Shown piece after piece: positions 23,106 through 30,585 of a stretch of DNA of 32,461 bases (position 1 is its first letter; the number at the start of each line of letters is the position of its first letter). Origin of the DNA: Thermoplasmata archaeon (GTDB lineage Archaea; Thermoplasmatota; Thermoplasmata; Lutacidiplasmatales; SKW197); the NCBI GenBank assembly GCA_026414225.1, contig JAOAJK010000016.1, positions 1 to 32,461 on the forward strand. The letters are read 5' to 3'. Under the pieces are notes generated by a model. That model saw only the letters and a list, made by a program, of their open reading frames with translations, had not been told where the DNA came from and ran no database searches. The position numbers and the translations under genes were made by a program.

Positions 23106-24637
23106 TTCCGGAGGAGGCACTTCTTTTTTTCATCAACAACGAATTGCGGAAACGGCGATGGTTCGGGCAGAAACTTGAGAAAATAAATGTTGAGATAGAA
23201 GATAGACTCCCTGCGTATTCATCAGAAAATCTGATCGTCGAGTTTTTTCTTCTGAAAACAAAACCGGGTGGAAAACGGTATTTTGTGCCAATTGCATTCA
23301 CGAAAAGTGCCTTCCAGATGTTTGAAGCCAATGCTGCGGTCCACACAGTGGAAATGGGTGAAGAGAGGGTCCATATATTTGAAGCAGAGTATCTGGATGT
23401 CTTCCCGTCGCTCATCTACAAAATGTTCGAGGAGGGCGCAAAGGTTTCGGGGAAGAAGGCAGAAGTTAAATTTGTGCTGAGACGGAATATAAGGGGCGAG
23501 AGGGTGCAGAAAGGTGAGGTGATAGGAAGGGACACCACGAATATCAATCTGAAGGTGATAACCACTGAAAGAATGATGGTGCTCAAGACCTACAGGGTTT
23601 TTGATGTGGATAATCCAGAGGTAGAGATGCTACTCCAGCTCTCCGGTTTAAGGAATGTGCCCCAGGTGCTGGGCTACGCAGAGGTATCTATCGGAAAGAA
23701 GGTTGCGAATGGTTTCTTGCTGGTGGAGTATCTGGGTTCTGTGGGTGATGGAATAAAGGCGTTCATGAAGGATGCAAGTTTTCTGGTGAACGGTGGCTGG
23801 AGGGACGGAACTGTTGTGAAGCACTCCGAAGGGCTTGCGTTCAAGCTCGGAGAAATAACCGCGGAGGTCCATGCCCATCTGGTCGGCGAGGATGAGAGAT
23901 TCAGGCCTGAGGAGATAACATCCGAGGATGTTGAGCGATGGAAGGTAAGAATTGCCAGAAATCTGGATTACTGCATCGGGAAAATCCAGAAGTTACCGGA
24001 AACTGGACACGGCGAGGCAGTCCGGAAAATCGCAGGCCAAATCGAGAAGAGAAAGATTCTGGAGGATTTAGAGGTTGCCTGGGAATTTGTGGGAGAGCTC
24101 AAGATAAGGACCCACCAGGACTATCATCTCGGGCAGGTGCTTTATGGCAGGGAGGAAAACTTTTATGTGCTGGATTTCGAAGGTGAGCCTGGGAGGAAGG
24201 GATCTGAGAGACGGGAAAAGCTTCCTCCGTTGAGGGATGTGGCAACGATGCTCCGCTCTTTTGCTTACCTCAAGCATATTGCTTTCAGGAATTACCTTGA
24301 GGAACGGCTTTCTATAGCTGGAGACAGCGAGATGGTTTGCTGGGCACCTGCAGTGCTTGCGGGAATCAATGTAGAGGTAGTGTTTGAGCCCGAGATTCCA
24401 GAAATTCTTAACTCGTATGAGAGAAAGGTTGGAGATAGGTTCGCGAGGGCCTACCTTCAGAGGATGCGGGAACTGGATTCCACGCTGGTGCCAGAAAAGG
24501 AAACAGTTGAAAAAATGCTCAAATTCTGGAAGATTGAGAAGGCGGTCTACGAGCTCAAGTATGAGCTTGAATACCGGCTGGACTATGCGGGAATTCCGAT
24601 GGAAGGGATTCTGAGGGAAATCGGGGTTAAGAATTGA
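23102..24637 (+). CDS. mak: Maltokinase-like (Mak/Pep2) sugar kinase
   Basis: Predicted to phosphorylate maltose (usually from trehalose synthase) to maltose-1-phosphate using ATP. 511 residues, somewhat longer than mycobacterial Mak (about 455). The N-terminal cap domain includes KRRWFGQK. The kinase core has catalytic HQDYHLGQVLYG (about residue 337) and DFEGEP (about 358), then ERREKLPPLRDVATMLRSFAY, all hallmark maltokinase motifs. ATG 23102 overlaps the glgM stop (ATGA), indicating translational coupling. Alternative start 23048 lies inside glgM and is unlikely. Neither treS nor glgE is visible in the window, so the full route is unproven. Confidence 0.9.
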   Translation: MIPEEALLFFINNELRKRRWFGQKLEKINVEIEDRLPAYSSENLIVEFFLLKTKPGGKRYFVPIAFTKSAFQMFEANAAVHTVEMGEERVHIFEAEYLDVFPSLIYKMFEEGAKVSGKKAEVKFVLRRNIRGERVQKGEVIGRDTTNINLKVITTERMMVLKTYRVFDVDNPEVEMLLQLSGLRNVPQVLGYAEVSIGKKVANGFLLVEYLGSVGDGIKAFMKDASFLVNGGWRDGTVVKHSEGLAFKLGEITAEVHAHLVGEDERFRPEEITSEDVERWKVRIARNLDYCIGKIQKLPETGHGEAVRKIAGQIEKRKILEDLEVAWEFVGELKIRTHQDYHLGQVLYGREENFYVLDFEGEPGRKGSERREKLPPLRDVATMLRSFAYLKHIAFRNYLEERLSIAGDSEMVCWAPAVLAGINVEVVFEPEIPEILNSYERKVGDRFARAYLQRMRELDSTLVPEKETVEKMLKFWKIEKAVYELKYELEYRLDYAGIPMEGILREIGVKN

Positions 24638-24647
24638 ATTTCCTCAC

Positions 24648-25343
24648 TCATCTCACCACAATCTTCTCCGCAAGCCCCGCCATTCTTCTCGCAATTGCTT
24701 CCAGTTCTTCAACACACACTTCCCTGCCCTTCCGTAGCTTTTCTGAAAATGCATTGTGGGCCACGAATCGCTGGAGCACATACTTCTTCGGCATGCTTAA
24801 AGAGACAAGAATGGCCTGCACATCTTCTTCGGTGTGCAACTCCGGAATGTAAGTGGTCCGGAACTCGTAGTTTCCAATCTCCTTCACGATATGGATGCTT
24901 TCCTTTATTTTCTCCAGGTCGACACTCACCCCGCAGACCGCACCGTATTTCTCTGCTTCAAGGGGTGCCTTCACATCCATTGCTACATAGTCCACAGCCC
25001 CTTCTTCTAGCAATCTTCTCAGAACATCTGGCATTGAGCCGTTTGTGTCAACCTTCACCCCCAGACCGAGTTCCCTGACTTTCCGTGCAAACTCGAGCAC
25101 ATCTGAGGGATGAAGGCAGGGTTCGCCTCCCGTTATGCAGACCCCATCCACAAAGTCCACATTCTCCCGAAGGAAGGAAAGCACATAGTCCTCCGGCACA
25201 TCAGGAATTTTGTCGCTCTCATTAACGAGTAACCAGTTGTGGCAGAACCCGCATCTAAAATTACAACCAGGAAGAAAAACAACGGATGAAACCTTTCCAT
25301 CCCAGTCCAGAAACGAGGTTTTCAGAAAACCCTTAATCTTCAT
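24648..25343 (-). CDS. nrdG: Anaerobic ribonucleotide reductase activating protein (radical SAM)
   Basis: Radical SAM activase that installs the glycyl radical on NrdD (or a related glycyl-radical enzyme). 231 residues. The 4Fe-4S cysteines are CNFRCGFC (CxxxCxxC), preceded by FLPGC. SAM-binding is marked by GVCITGGEP and VKVDTNGS. ATG 25343 (GGGTGG upstream) is chosen; it overlaps the 3' end of trmJ by 11 bases, so the two are translationally coupled. The alternative further upstream (25382) would add 13 residues overlapping trmJ more. Similar proteins are also annotated as pyruvate formate-lyase activases, but nrdD three kilobases away favours NrdG. Confidence 0.85.
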   Translation of the reverse strand: MKIKGFLKTSFLDWDGKVSSVVFLPGCNFRCGFCHNWLLVNESDKIPDVPEDYVLSFLRENVDFVDGVCITGGEPCLHPSDVLEFARKVRELGLGVKVDTNGSMPDVLRRLLEEGAVDYVAMDVKAPLEAEKYGAVCGVSVDLEKIKESIHIVKEIGNYEFRTTYIPELHTEEDVQAILVSLSMPKKYVLQRFVAHNAFSEKLRKGREVCVEELEAIARRMAGLAEKIVVR

Positions 25344-26019
25344 TTTTTCCACCCTGCCTCTTTGCGGCCCGTCTGAAGACACCGATCAGCATGCTTGTCT
25401 CCAGTTTTGTGATTGCGGCCCTTCCGATCAAACGTCTGAACATTATCTGGGCATTTCTTTTCCTGTGCTCCGGATAATTTATTGCATCCAGCAATTCACC
25501 AAATGCGGCATGCATCTCCCTGATTTCCAGTTTCTCTGGCTTTGAGAACGCTCTCCTTCCCGTCTTCTTCCGCAGCACATAGAGGAGCACCGCAGCCGCA
25601 TGGGACACATTCATAATTGGATACTCTTCCGAGGTTCCGATGTTTATCAGCACATCGCATATGGCGAGTTCTTCATTCAGGAGCCCGAAGTCCTCCCTTC
25701 CGAACACGAGTCCAATTTTGCCACTGAATTTGCTGTACTTCCGCAGAAAACCCTCGGGGCTGAGGGGATGCCTCAGATAGTGCCTTTCCTTGTCAGAGGC
25801 AACGCCGCTTGTCCCTGCCACAATATCCAGATCTTCGATTGCTGTCTCAAAATTTGAGTAATTTTTCGCATTTGCAAGAATGTCATTAGCATGCATTGCC
25901 CTTTTCCGCGCATCCTCTCCCTGAGCACAGTTGACGAGCCGTAATTCATGGAAGCCAAAATTCTTCATCACCCTTGCAATCGCCCCTACATTTCCCTCAT
26001 GCTTCAGTTCCACGAGCAC
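25333..26019 (-). CDS. trmJ: TrmJ-like SPOUT tRNA 2'-O-methyltransferase
   Basis: SPOUT-fold methyltransferase acting on ribose at tRNA position 32. 228 residues from GTG 26019. Family motifs are KHEGNVGAIARVMKNFGF (motif 1), LVFGREDFGLLNEEL (motif 2) and PIMNVSHAAAVLLYVL (motif 3), with the trefoil knot at the C-terminal part of the domain and a helical tail. The start is uncertain: relatives begin a few residues further upstream, and the in-frame sequence reads NIPEFAVV before the GTG but has no ATG. An ATG overlapping the ftsY stop is in another frame. See findings. It is placed between ftsY and nrdG in one operon. Confidence 0.88.
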   Translation of the reverse strand: MLVELKHEGNVGAIARVMKNFGFHELRLVNCAQGEDARKRAMHANDILANAKNYSNFETAIEDLDIVAGTSGVASDKERHYLRHPLSPEGFLRKYSKFSGKIGLVFGREDFGLLNEELAICDVLINIGTSEEYPIMNVSHAAAVLLYVLRKKTGRRAFSKPEKLEIREMHAAFGELLDAINYPEHRKRNAQIMFRRLIGRAAITKLETSMLIGVFRRAAKRQGGKNED

Positions 26020-26041
26020 AACTGCAAATTCCGGGATGTTC

Positions 26042-26980
26042 TCATCCCTCCGAAAGAATCTTGTTCACGAGCCATTCTGGCTTGAACTTAATTATGTCGT
26101 CATACCCCTGCCCGTTGCTCAGAAACAGAATTGGCTTCTTGATCGCGTAGGCGATAGAGAGGGCCGCGCCTCCCTTTGCATCGGCATCAATCTTTGTCAG
26201 AATCGCACAATCAACACCCACTTCAGCGTTGAACTTTCTCGCCTGCTCGATTGCATCGTTTCCAGCCAAGGCATCACCGACAAAAATCACCAGGTCGGGC
26301 TTTGCAACCCGCTTTATCTTCTTCATCTCCTCCATCAAATTTGTGTTCGTCTGCATTCTTCCTGCAGTATCTATCAGCACCACATCCCGCTCCCTTGCCC
26401 TAGCATGCTCAATAGCATCAAAGGCAACTGCGGCAGGGTCGCTACCAGATGCGTGTTTCACAAGTTTGACTCCAAGCTTGTTCGCATGGATTTCAATTTG
26501 CTCGATCGCCCCTGCTCTGAAAGTGTCGCCCGCAGCAATTACACAGGTTTTGCCCTGCTTCATCAGATAATTTGCGATCTTTGCAATTGCAGTGGTTTTT
26601 CCTGTCCCGTTGACCCCGACGAACATTATCACGAATGGCTTCTTTTTCTTAACCAGATTGTCTATGTCAACCGACGGGAGTGTCATCACGGAAACGAGGG
26701 CATTTCTGAGTGCATCCTTCACAACAGCCTCTATCTCCTCTCCAAATTTAATTCGCTTTCCTGTCAGGTTCTCCTTTATCTTTTTTTTGATTGCCTCCAC
26801 CACTTCTAGTGCCACATCACCAGAAAGCAGCTCAAGCTCCAGCTCATCCAGAATTTCATCAAGTTTCTCTTCCTTAATTTTCCAGCCGAGGACTCCATCT
26901 GCAAACGGCGTCTTTTCCACAGCTTCAGTTTTTGTCCTGCTTATTACCGCCTTGAATTTGCTCTTCAAGGACTCAAGCAT
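26042..26980 (-). CDS. ftsY: Signal recognition particle receptor FtsY
   Basis: SRP receptor GTPase that docks ribosome-nascent chain-SRP complexes at the membrane. 312 residues, NG domains with a short N-terminal part. G motifs: GVNGTGKTT (G1), DTFRAGAIEQ, DTAGR (G3), TKIDADAKGG (G4) and NGQGYDDI (G5/closing loop). ATG 26980 is preceded by GGTGG and overlaps the prefoldin 3' end by eight bases; longer in-frame starts lie within prefoldin. Its partner RNA is encoded about 4.3 kb away (31311-31619). Confidence 0.97.
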   Translation of the reverse strand: MLESLKSKFKAVISRTKTEAVEKTPFADGVLGWKIKEEKLDEILDELELELLSGDVALEVVEAIKKKIKENLTGKRIKFGEEIEAVVKDALRNALVSVMTLPSVDIDNLVKKKKPFVIMFVGVNGTGKTTAIAKIANYLMKQGKTCVIAAGDTFRAGAIEQIEIHANKLGVKLVKHASGSDPAAVAFDAIEHARARERDVVLIDTAGRMQTNTNLMEEMKKIKRVAKPDLVIFVGDALAGNDAIEQARKFNAEVGVDCAILTKIDADAKGGAALSIAYAIKKPILFLSNGQGYDDIIKFKPEWLVNKILSEG

Positions 26981-27398
26981 TGCCACCAAGCCTCTTCTCC
27001 TCTTCCTCTCGGAGCAGATTTGTGATTTTGCCCGCCTCCCTTTCAATTGCAGCCATCTGCCTTGAGATTTTCTCTATGGCTTCTTTTATATTGTTAACGC
27101 GCTTCCCCACCATGTCGGTGGCTTTCTCCATGTTAGCTTCCATAAATATGTTGCCCCCGATGTTTATTATCACCCTGTCCATGTTTTTGGAGTTGCCGGG
27201 GAGGAAAACGCCTGCACCCAGGGGAATGAGAATCTCTGTATCCTTTTCCAGGGTTGCAAAATTTTTCAGGGTTTCAAGTACCTTCAGATGCTCATCGAGA
27301 GATTTCCGCATCAGTTCCTGCTGGTTGGCCAGCGCATTCATGTTCTTCTCATACTCTTCCAGCTGCATCAGGTATGCCTGTACTTCTTCATCTTTCAT
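26973..27398 (-). CDS. pfdA: Prefoldin alpha subunit
   Basis: Subunit of the hexameric archaeal prefoldin that hands nonnative proteins to the thermosome. 141 residues. The N-terminal coiled coil (YLMQLEEYEKNMNALANQQE), a central beta hairpin (ETEILIPLGAGVFLPG and VIINIGGNIFMEA) and the C-terminal coiled coil (IKEAIEKISRQMAAIE) are in the expected order. The ATG follows an excellent AAGGTGATT ribosome site. First gene of the pfdA-ftsY-trmJ-nrdG operon; pfdA next to ftsY is a common archaeal arrangement. Its TATA box is shared with cutA. Confidence 0.95.
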   Translation of the reverse strand: MKDEEVQAYLMQLEEYEKNMNALANQQELMRKSLDEHLKVLETLKNFATLEKDTEILIPLGAGVFLPGNSKNMDRVIINIGGNIFMEANMEKATDMVGKRVNNIKEAIEKISRQMAAIEREAGKITNLLREEEEKRLGGNA

Positions 27399-27434
27399 TC
27401 AATCACCTTTTTAACGCAAGCAAAGAAAAGGTGG

Positions 27435-27444
27435 GATTTAAATC
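27435..27444. promoter_or_regulatory. Palindromic TATA (GATTTAAATC) between pfdA and cutA
   Basis: This 10-base palindrome lies 38 bases from cutA ATG (27478) and 41 bases from pfdA ATG (27398). Initiation at the usual 26 bases on each strand would give short leaders containing AGAGGTGG (cutA) and AAGGTGATT (pfdA). It reads identically on both strands, so one element could serve both promoters. Confidence 0.6.
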
Positions 27445-27477
27445 TGAGGGTTGTATTCTGCTTACAGAGGTGGATTC

Positions 27478-27819
27478 ATGGAAACGGAGAAAGCTGGTGT
27501 TGAAGTTGTGGTTGTGCTCACCACAGTTGAGAAAGAGGAGGATGCCGAGCAGATCTGCAACGCCCTGCTTGAAAAAAAACTTGCAGCATGCACCCAGATT
27601 GTCGGGCCGGTAAAAAGCAGATACTGGTGGGAGGGTAAAATCGAGAGCGCCACAGAATTTCTCTGCATCATAAAGACCGTCAGGGAGAGGTATGGAGAAG
27701 TGGAAGGAGCGATAAGGGCGAGCCATCCTTACGCTGTGCCGGAAATTCTCTGCATCAGGGTAGATGATGGTTTCGCTGACTACATGAAATGGCTCCAGAA
27801 GATAGTGTTGGGAAAATGA
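27478..27819 (+). CDS. cutA: CutA1 divalent-ion tolerance protein
   Basis: Small trimeric protein with a ferredoxin-like fold, linked to divalent-metal tolerance in bacteria; true function unclear. 113 residues. Family motifs are EEDAEQICNALLEKKLAAC, RYWWEGKIE and HPYAVPEI. ATG 27478 is preceded by AGAGGTGG. Some 28 bases earlier in the frame an alternative start (27451) would be inside the leader. It is transcribed divergently from pfdA. Confidence 0.95.
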   Translation: METEKAGVEVVVVLTTVEKEEDAEQICNALLEKKLAACTQIVGPVKSRYWWEGKIESATEFLCIIKTVRERYGEVEGAIRASHPYAVPEILCIRVDDGFADYMKWLQKIVLGK

Positions 27820-27862
27820 ATTTGCAACAAAATTAACAAAAAAACAACGAGAAAAAAAGAAG

Positions 27863-27873
27863 ATTTATATATC
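27863..27873 (+). promoter_or_regulatory. TATA element of the Roadblock/LC7 gene
   Basis: ATTTATATATC lies 26-27 bases before ATG 27894, which predicts leaderless or nearly leaderless initiation. The GGAGG at 27875 would then lie outside the transcript. Confidence 0.6.
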
Positions 27874-27893
27874 AGGAGGCAATTGGGGATACC

Positions 27894-28271
27894 ATGAGCC
27901 TTAGGGGAGACCTCTATGAGTTGCTGGCAGCTATGCAGGCGAAATGTGGATATGATGGAGCTGCTGTGCTTAAGAAAGATGGGACTCTCCTTGCGTCCTA
28001 CCTTCCTTCCTGTGCGAATCCAGATGTGTTTTCAATAATGAGTGCAACAATGATAGGGGCTGCAGAAACCGCAAAAACCGAGCTGAAGATATCGAATAAT
28101 CTTGAGGAAATAAAGGTGAAGGCAGGAAGCAAGGTGATTTCTGCGAAGGAGATAAACAAAGAATTGCTCTTCGTGTGTCTCTCCACAAATTCATGTGATG
28201 AGCAGCTCAAAATCGCACTTCCAGATCTCCTTGAGGAGATTAAAAGAATTTACACCCAGAACAGATATTAA
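27894..28271 (+). CDS. Roadblock/LC7-domain protein
   Basis: 125-residue small regulatory protein. The pattern of a leading helix (GDLYELLAAMQAK), a strand pair with AAVLKKDGTLLASYLP, a helix (FSIMSATMIGAAETA), another strand set (LEEIKVKAGSKVISAKEI and LLFVCLS) and a closing helix matches the Roadblock/LC7 fold, commonly a regulator of small GTPases in archaea. No partner GTPase is in the window. ATG 27894 fits the TATA box 26 bases upstream. T-rich sequence follows the stop. Confidence 0.8.
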   Translation: MSLRGDLYELLAAMQAKCGYDGAAVLKKDGTLLASYLPSCANPDVFSIMSATMIGAAETAKTELKISNNLEEIKVKAGSKVISAKEINKELLFVCLSTNSCDEQLKIALPDLLEEIKRIYTQNRY

Positions 28272-28288
28272 ACTCACGATGCTCACCC

Positions 28289-28314
28289 ATACTTTCTTTT
28301 ATTTTTTATTTATG
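28289..28314 (+). terminator. T-rich terminator
   Basis: CTTTCTTTTATTTTTTATTTATG-type T-rich sequence (interrupted T runs) lies about 17 bases after the Roadblock gene stop and before the inverted-repeat element; a plausible intrinsic archaeal terminator. Confidence 0.5.
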
Positions 28315-28317
28315 TTT

Positions 28318-28391
28318 GGGGCAGTCCAACCTTAAGTGATTTCTGAAGGAATCAGAACAAACTCCAGTTATCACTTAACTTTTGACGCCCC
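28318..28391. repeat. Nested inverted-repeat element, possible structured RNA
   Basis: Outer stem GGGGC (28318-28322) with GCCCC (28387-28391), extended across a bulge by GTC with GAC. A middle stem of nine perfect pairs: TTAAGTGAT (28332-28340) with ATCACTTAA (28370-28378). An inner hairpin: TTCTGA (28341-28346) with TCAGAA (28352-28357). Together they fold into one rod-like or branched structure of 74 nt in a 161-base gap between convergent genes (Roadblock gene and nrdD). Could be an ncRNA, an mRNA 3' structure or a tiny mobile-element remnant; no family recognised. Confidence 0.55.
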
Positions 28392-28432
28392 CTTTAAGCG
28401 ATCCGCTTCTCGATGTGTGCAAGTAGATGCTT

Positions 28433-30502
28433 TCACTCCAGCGCACTTACCCTGTATCGCTCCTTTAACTCACCGATCTTTCCCTTGTTCCAGCCACTTA
28501 TCTTTGAGAAAAACCCAGTGACTCTCGTGATTCCCTCCACATTCGTGCTTCCGCATGCAGGGCAGGTTTCGCTCAAACCCCTGTGGGTCTTTCCGCATGC
28601 AAGGCAGGAGGTGAATTCAGGGCTGAACGCAATCTGGGCATTCTGGGTGTTGTGGAACACCTTGGTCACGAAATTGGAGAGGCTGGCCGCGTCAGGTTTG
28701 CTCTCGCCAAGCCAGATGTGGGTCAGCGCACCGGCTTCAATCGGCGGGTGGAACATTCCCTCCTTCTTCACCCTCTCTATCGGGCTCAGGGGCACAGAAA
28801 CATTCAGGTAGGTGGAGTTTGTGTAATAGATTTCGCCCCGCTTCCTGTCGCCCTTGATCACGGTTGGGGTCTGGAGCGGATAGTATTTCATATCAAGCTT
28901 TGCAAATCTGTAAGCCGTGCTTTCTGCGGGTGTTTGCTCGAGCACAACCTTTATTCCATTCTCCTGCCCGATCCTCTCTGCCTCTTTCTTCATGTGGTTC
29001 ACAATCTTCAGTCCGAGTTTCAGGGCGTCGGCATTCTCGTGCAGCTGGTAGCCGGTGTGATACTGGACCATTTCATTGAGACCAAGGAGCCCGATCAGGA
29101 AGGTGGCCCGGTGCAACCTGTAGTATGGTTCTCCATCAAGTTCCATTGCAAGCAACGCAAGCGGTCCGTGTTTTCCCATCTTCAGAATCTGTGTTATGAA
29201 ATCTCGCTTCTGCATGTGGGCCTTCACGGCAATTTCCATTTTCTGGCTCAGGACTTCAAACAACTTCGTGTCATCCCTGTTTGCATTGTAAGCCACCCTG
29301 GGGAGATTCAGCGTCACATTCTGCATTGCGGAGTATCTCATTTTCCAGGGAGTCCTTGCATCTTCAAAATCGTTCTTCTCGAGCTTGAAGGCAAGGCGGC
29401 AGCACTCGCTGATTTTCGCGGTGCCACCCCTATCAAAAACAAAGTAGGTGTTGCCTTTTTCCACAGCTGCCCTCGAGATCAATTCCAGAAATTCCTCATG
29501 CCCTTCAGTTTCAAACAGCTTTTCGGTTATGTGCACATTTGGTTTCGGGAAGAAAAATGGGCGGCCCATCGCATCGCCCTCAAGATACACCTGGAACAGC
29601 GCCCTCAAGAACCTGTGGGATTCTTCAATGTAGTCGGAGTATGTGTTCTGAGTTGGCTTTCCTTCAGGGCCAATTGCAGGCACATCCTCAAAATGCTTCG
29701 GAACCTCCCAGTACAGGTTCAGGTCGCTGAAGATTGACTGGCCGCCTCTTGCCACTGCTTGCTGGGCAAATTCAAACACAAGCATCTGGGCAATCTGTTT
29801 CATCCGTTCCTCGCTGATGCCAACAAGGTAAGGGGCAAAGAAGATGTTGAACGCATCCCAGCCAATTGCTCCGGCAAAATGGCCCTGCAACGCAGCAGAG
29901 AATTTTACAATCTGGGCGATGAGCACTTCGGGGTGCTTTGCCGGCTTCGCAATTGAGATTGCATTTGGGAGATTCAGTCCAAATTTTTTGACATATTCAA
30001 TATTCTGGCCACTGCAGTAGGGTCTGTCGATAAAACCAAGGTCATGGAGATGCAGGTCTCCCCTCATGTGGGCATCTGCGACATCCTGGCTAAAAACTTC
30101 AAGCAATGCATACTCCTTTTTTATCTGCTCTGCAAGGGTGAGATTCGTTGCTTCTGGTCCATGCGGGACATTTGCATTTTCCTTGTTGGGATTTATCAGA
30201 ATCATCTTGACATCATAGATTGGAACTCCCAGGCGGGTGTGCTGTCTCCTTACTTTTTCGAGCCCGTATTCGATCAATTTCACATTTGTGATCTCTCTGA
30301 TTAGCGGGGCGGTGATAACCTCCACACCAATGTTCTTCATCATCTTGTCCACTTCTTTTGCTACAATCATTGCAGCGTCGGGGCTTATCGTTGTCTCGCG
30401 CATCAGGGCTTCGTAGATTTTTTCCCTGTTCCATTCTTTTATTTCTTCATCCGAGGTTCGCACGAAGAGAGAGAGTTCTGTGCTTTCACTTACCTTATCC
30501 AT
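28433..30502 (-). CDS. nrdD: Anaerobic ribonucleoside-triphosphate reductase (class III)
   Basis: Glycyl-radical enzyme making deoxyribonucleotides without oxygen. 689 residues. The N-terminal ATP-cone (about 10-100) controls activity. The catalytic barrel contains HLHDLGFIDRPYCSGQN and the SAMQNVTLNLPR-type strand. The C-terminal zinc site is CLACG and CPACG, and the radical glycine lies in RVTGFF (about G663), close to the end as in the family. ATG 30502 is preceded by GAGGTG (30508-30514). TATA AATTTATAAA at 30551-30560 gives a leader of about 27 nt. The activase gene nrdG is in another operon. The divergent neighbour is a putative winged-helix regulator. Confidence 0.97.
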   Translation of the reverse strand: MDKVSESTELSLFVRTSDEEIKEWNREKIYEALMRETTISPDAAMIVAKEVDKMMKNIGVEVITAPLIREITNVKLIEYGLEKVRRQHTRLGVPIYDVKMILINPNKENANVPHGPEATNLTLAEQIKKEYALLEVFSQDVADAHMRGDLHLHDLGFIDRPYCSGQNIEYVKKFGLNLPNAISIAKPAKHPEVLIAQIVKFSAALQGHFAGAIGWDAFNIFFAPYLVGISEERMKQIAQMLVFEFAQQAVARGGQSIFSDLNLYWEVPKHFEDVPAIGPEGKPTQNTYSDYIEESHRFLRALFQVYLEGDAMGRPFFFPKPNVHITEKLFETEGHEEFLELISRAAVEKGNTYFVFDRGGTAKISECCRLAFKLEKNDFEDARTPWKMRYSAMQNVTLNLPRVAYNANRDDTKLFEVLSQKMEIAVKAHMQKRDFITQILKMGKHGPLALLAMELDGEPYYRLHRATFLIGLLGLNEMVQYHTGYQLHENADALKLGLKIVNHMKKEAERIGQENGIKVVLEQTPAESTAYRFAKLDMKYYPLQTPTVIKGDRKRGEIYYTNSTYLNVSVPLSPIERVKKEGMFHPPIEAGALTHIWLGESKPDAASLSNFVTKVFHNTQNAQIAFSPEFTSCLACGKTHRGLSETCPACGSTNVEGITRVTGFFSKISGWNKGKIGELKERYRVSALE

Positions 30503-30550
30503 AATTTTCACCTCTTCTAACAAGTGCCTGCAGCGGAATTCAGCAGTCCC

Positions 30551-30560
30551 TTTATAAATT
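30551..30560 (-). promoter_or_regulatory. nrdD TATA element
   Basis: AATTTATAAA on the minus strand, 49-58 bases upstream of the nrdD ATG, predicts initiation near 30529. The repeat unit at 30586-30595 lies about 26 bases upstream of this box. Confidence 0.6.
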
Positions 30561-30585
30561 TTTTTTAACTTGTTTATTCACCCGA

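Noticed and set aside
28318-28391. Box C/D or H/ACA guide RNA
   Set aside because: GTGATAA and CTGA-like boxes can be found on the minus strand, but no proper second box pair, and no ACA tail at the expected distance on either strand.
28318-28391. Insertion sequence or MITE
   Set aside because: No target-site duplication is evident and no second copy exists in the window; kept only as a possibility.
28583-29737. 384-residue plus-strand frame opposite nrdD
   Set aside because: It is the antisense shadow of a well-conserved nrdD coding region; no motif, promoter or ribosome site of its own.
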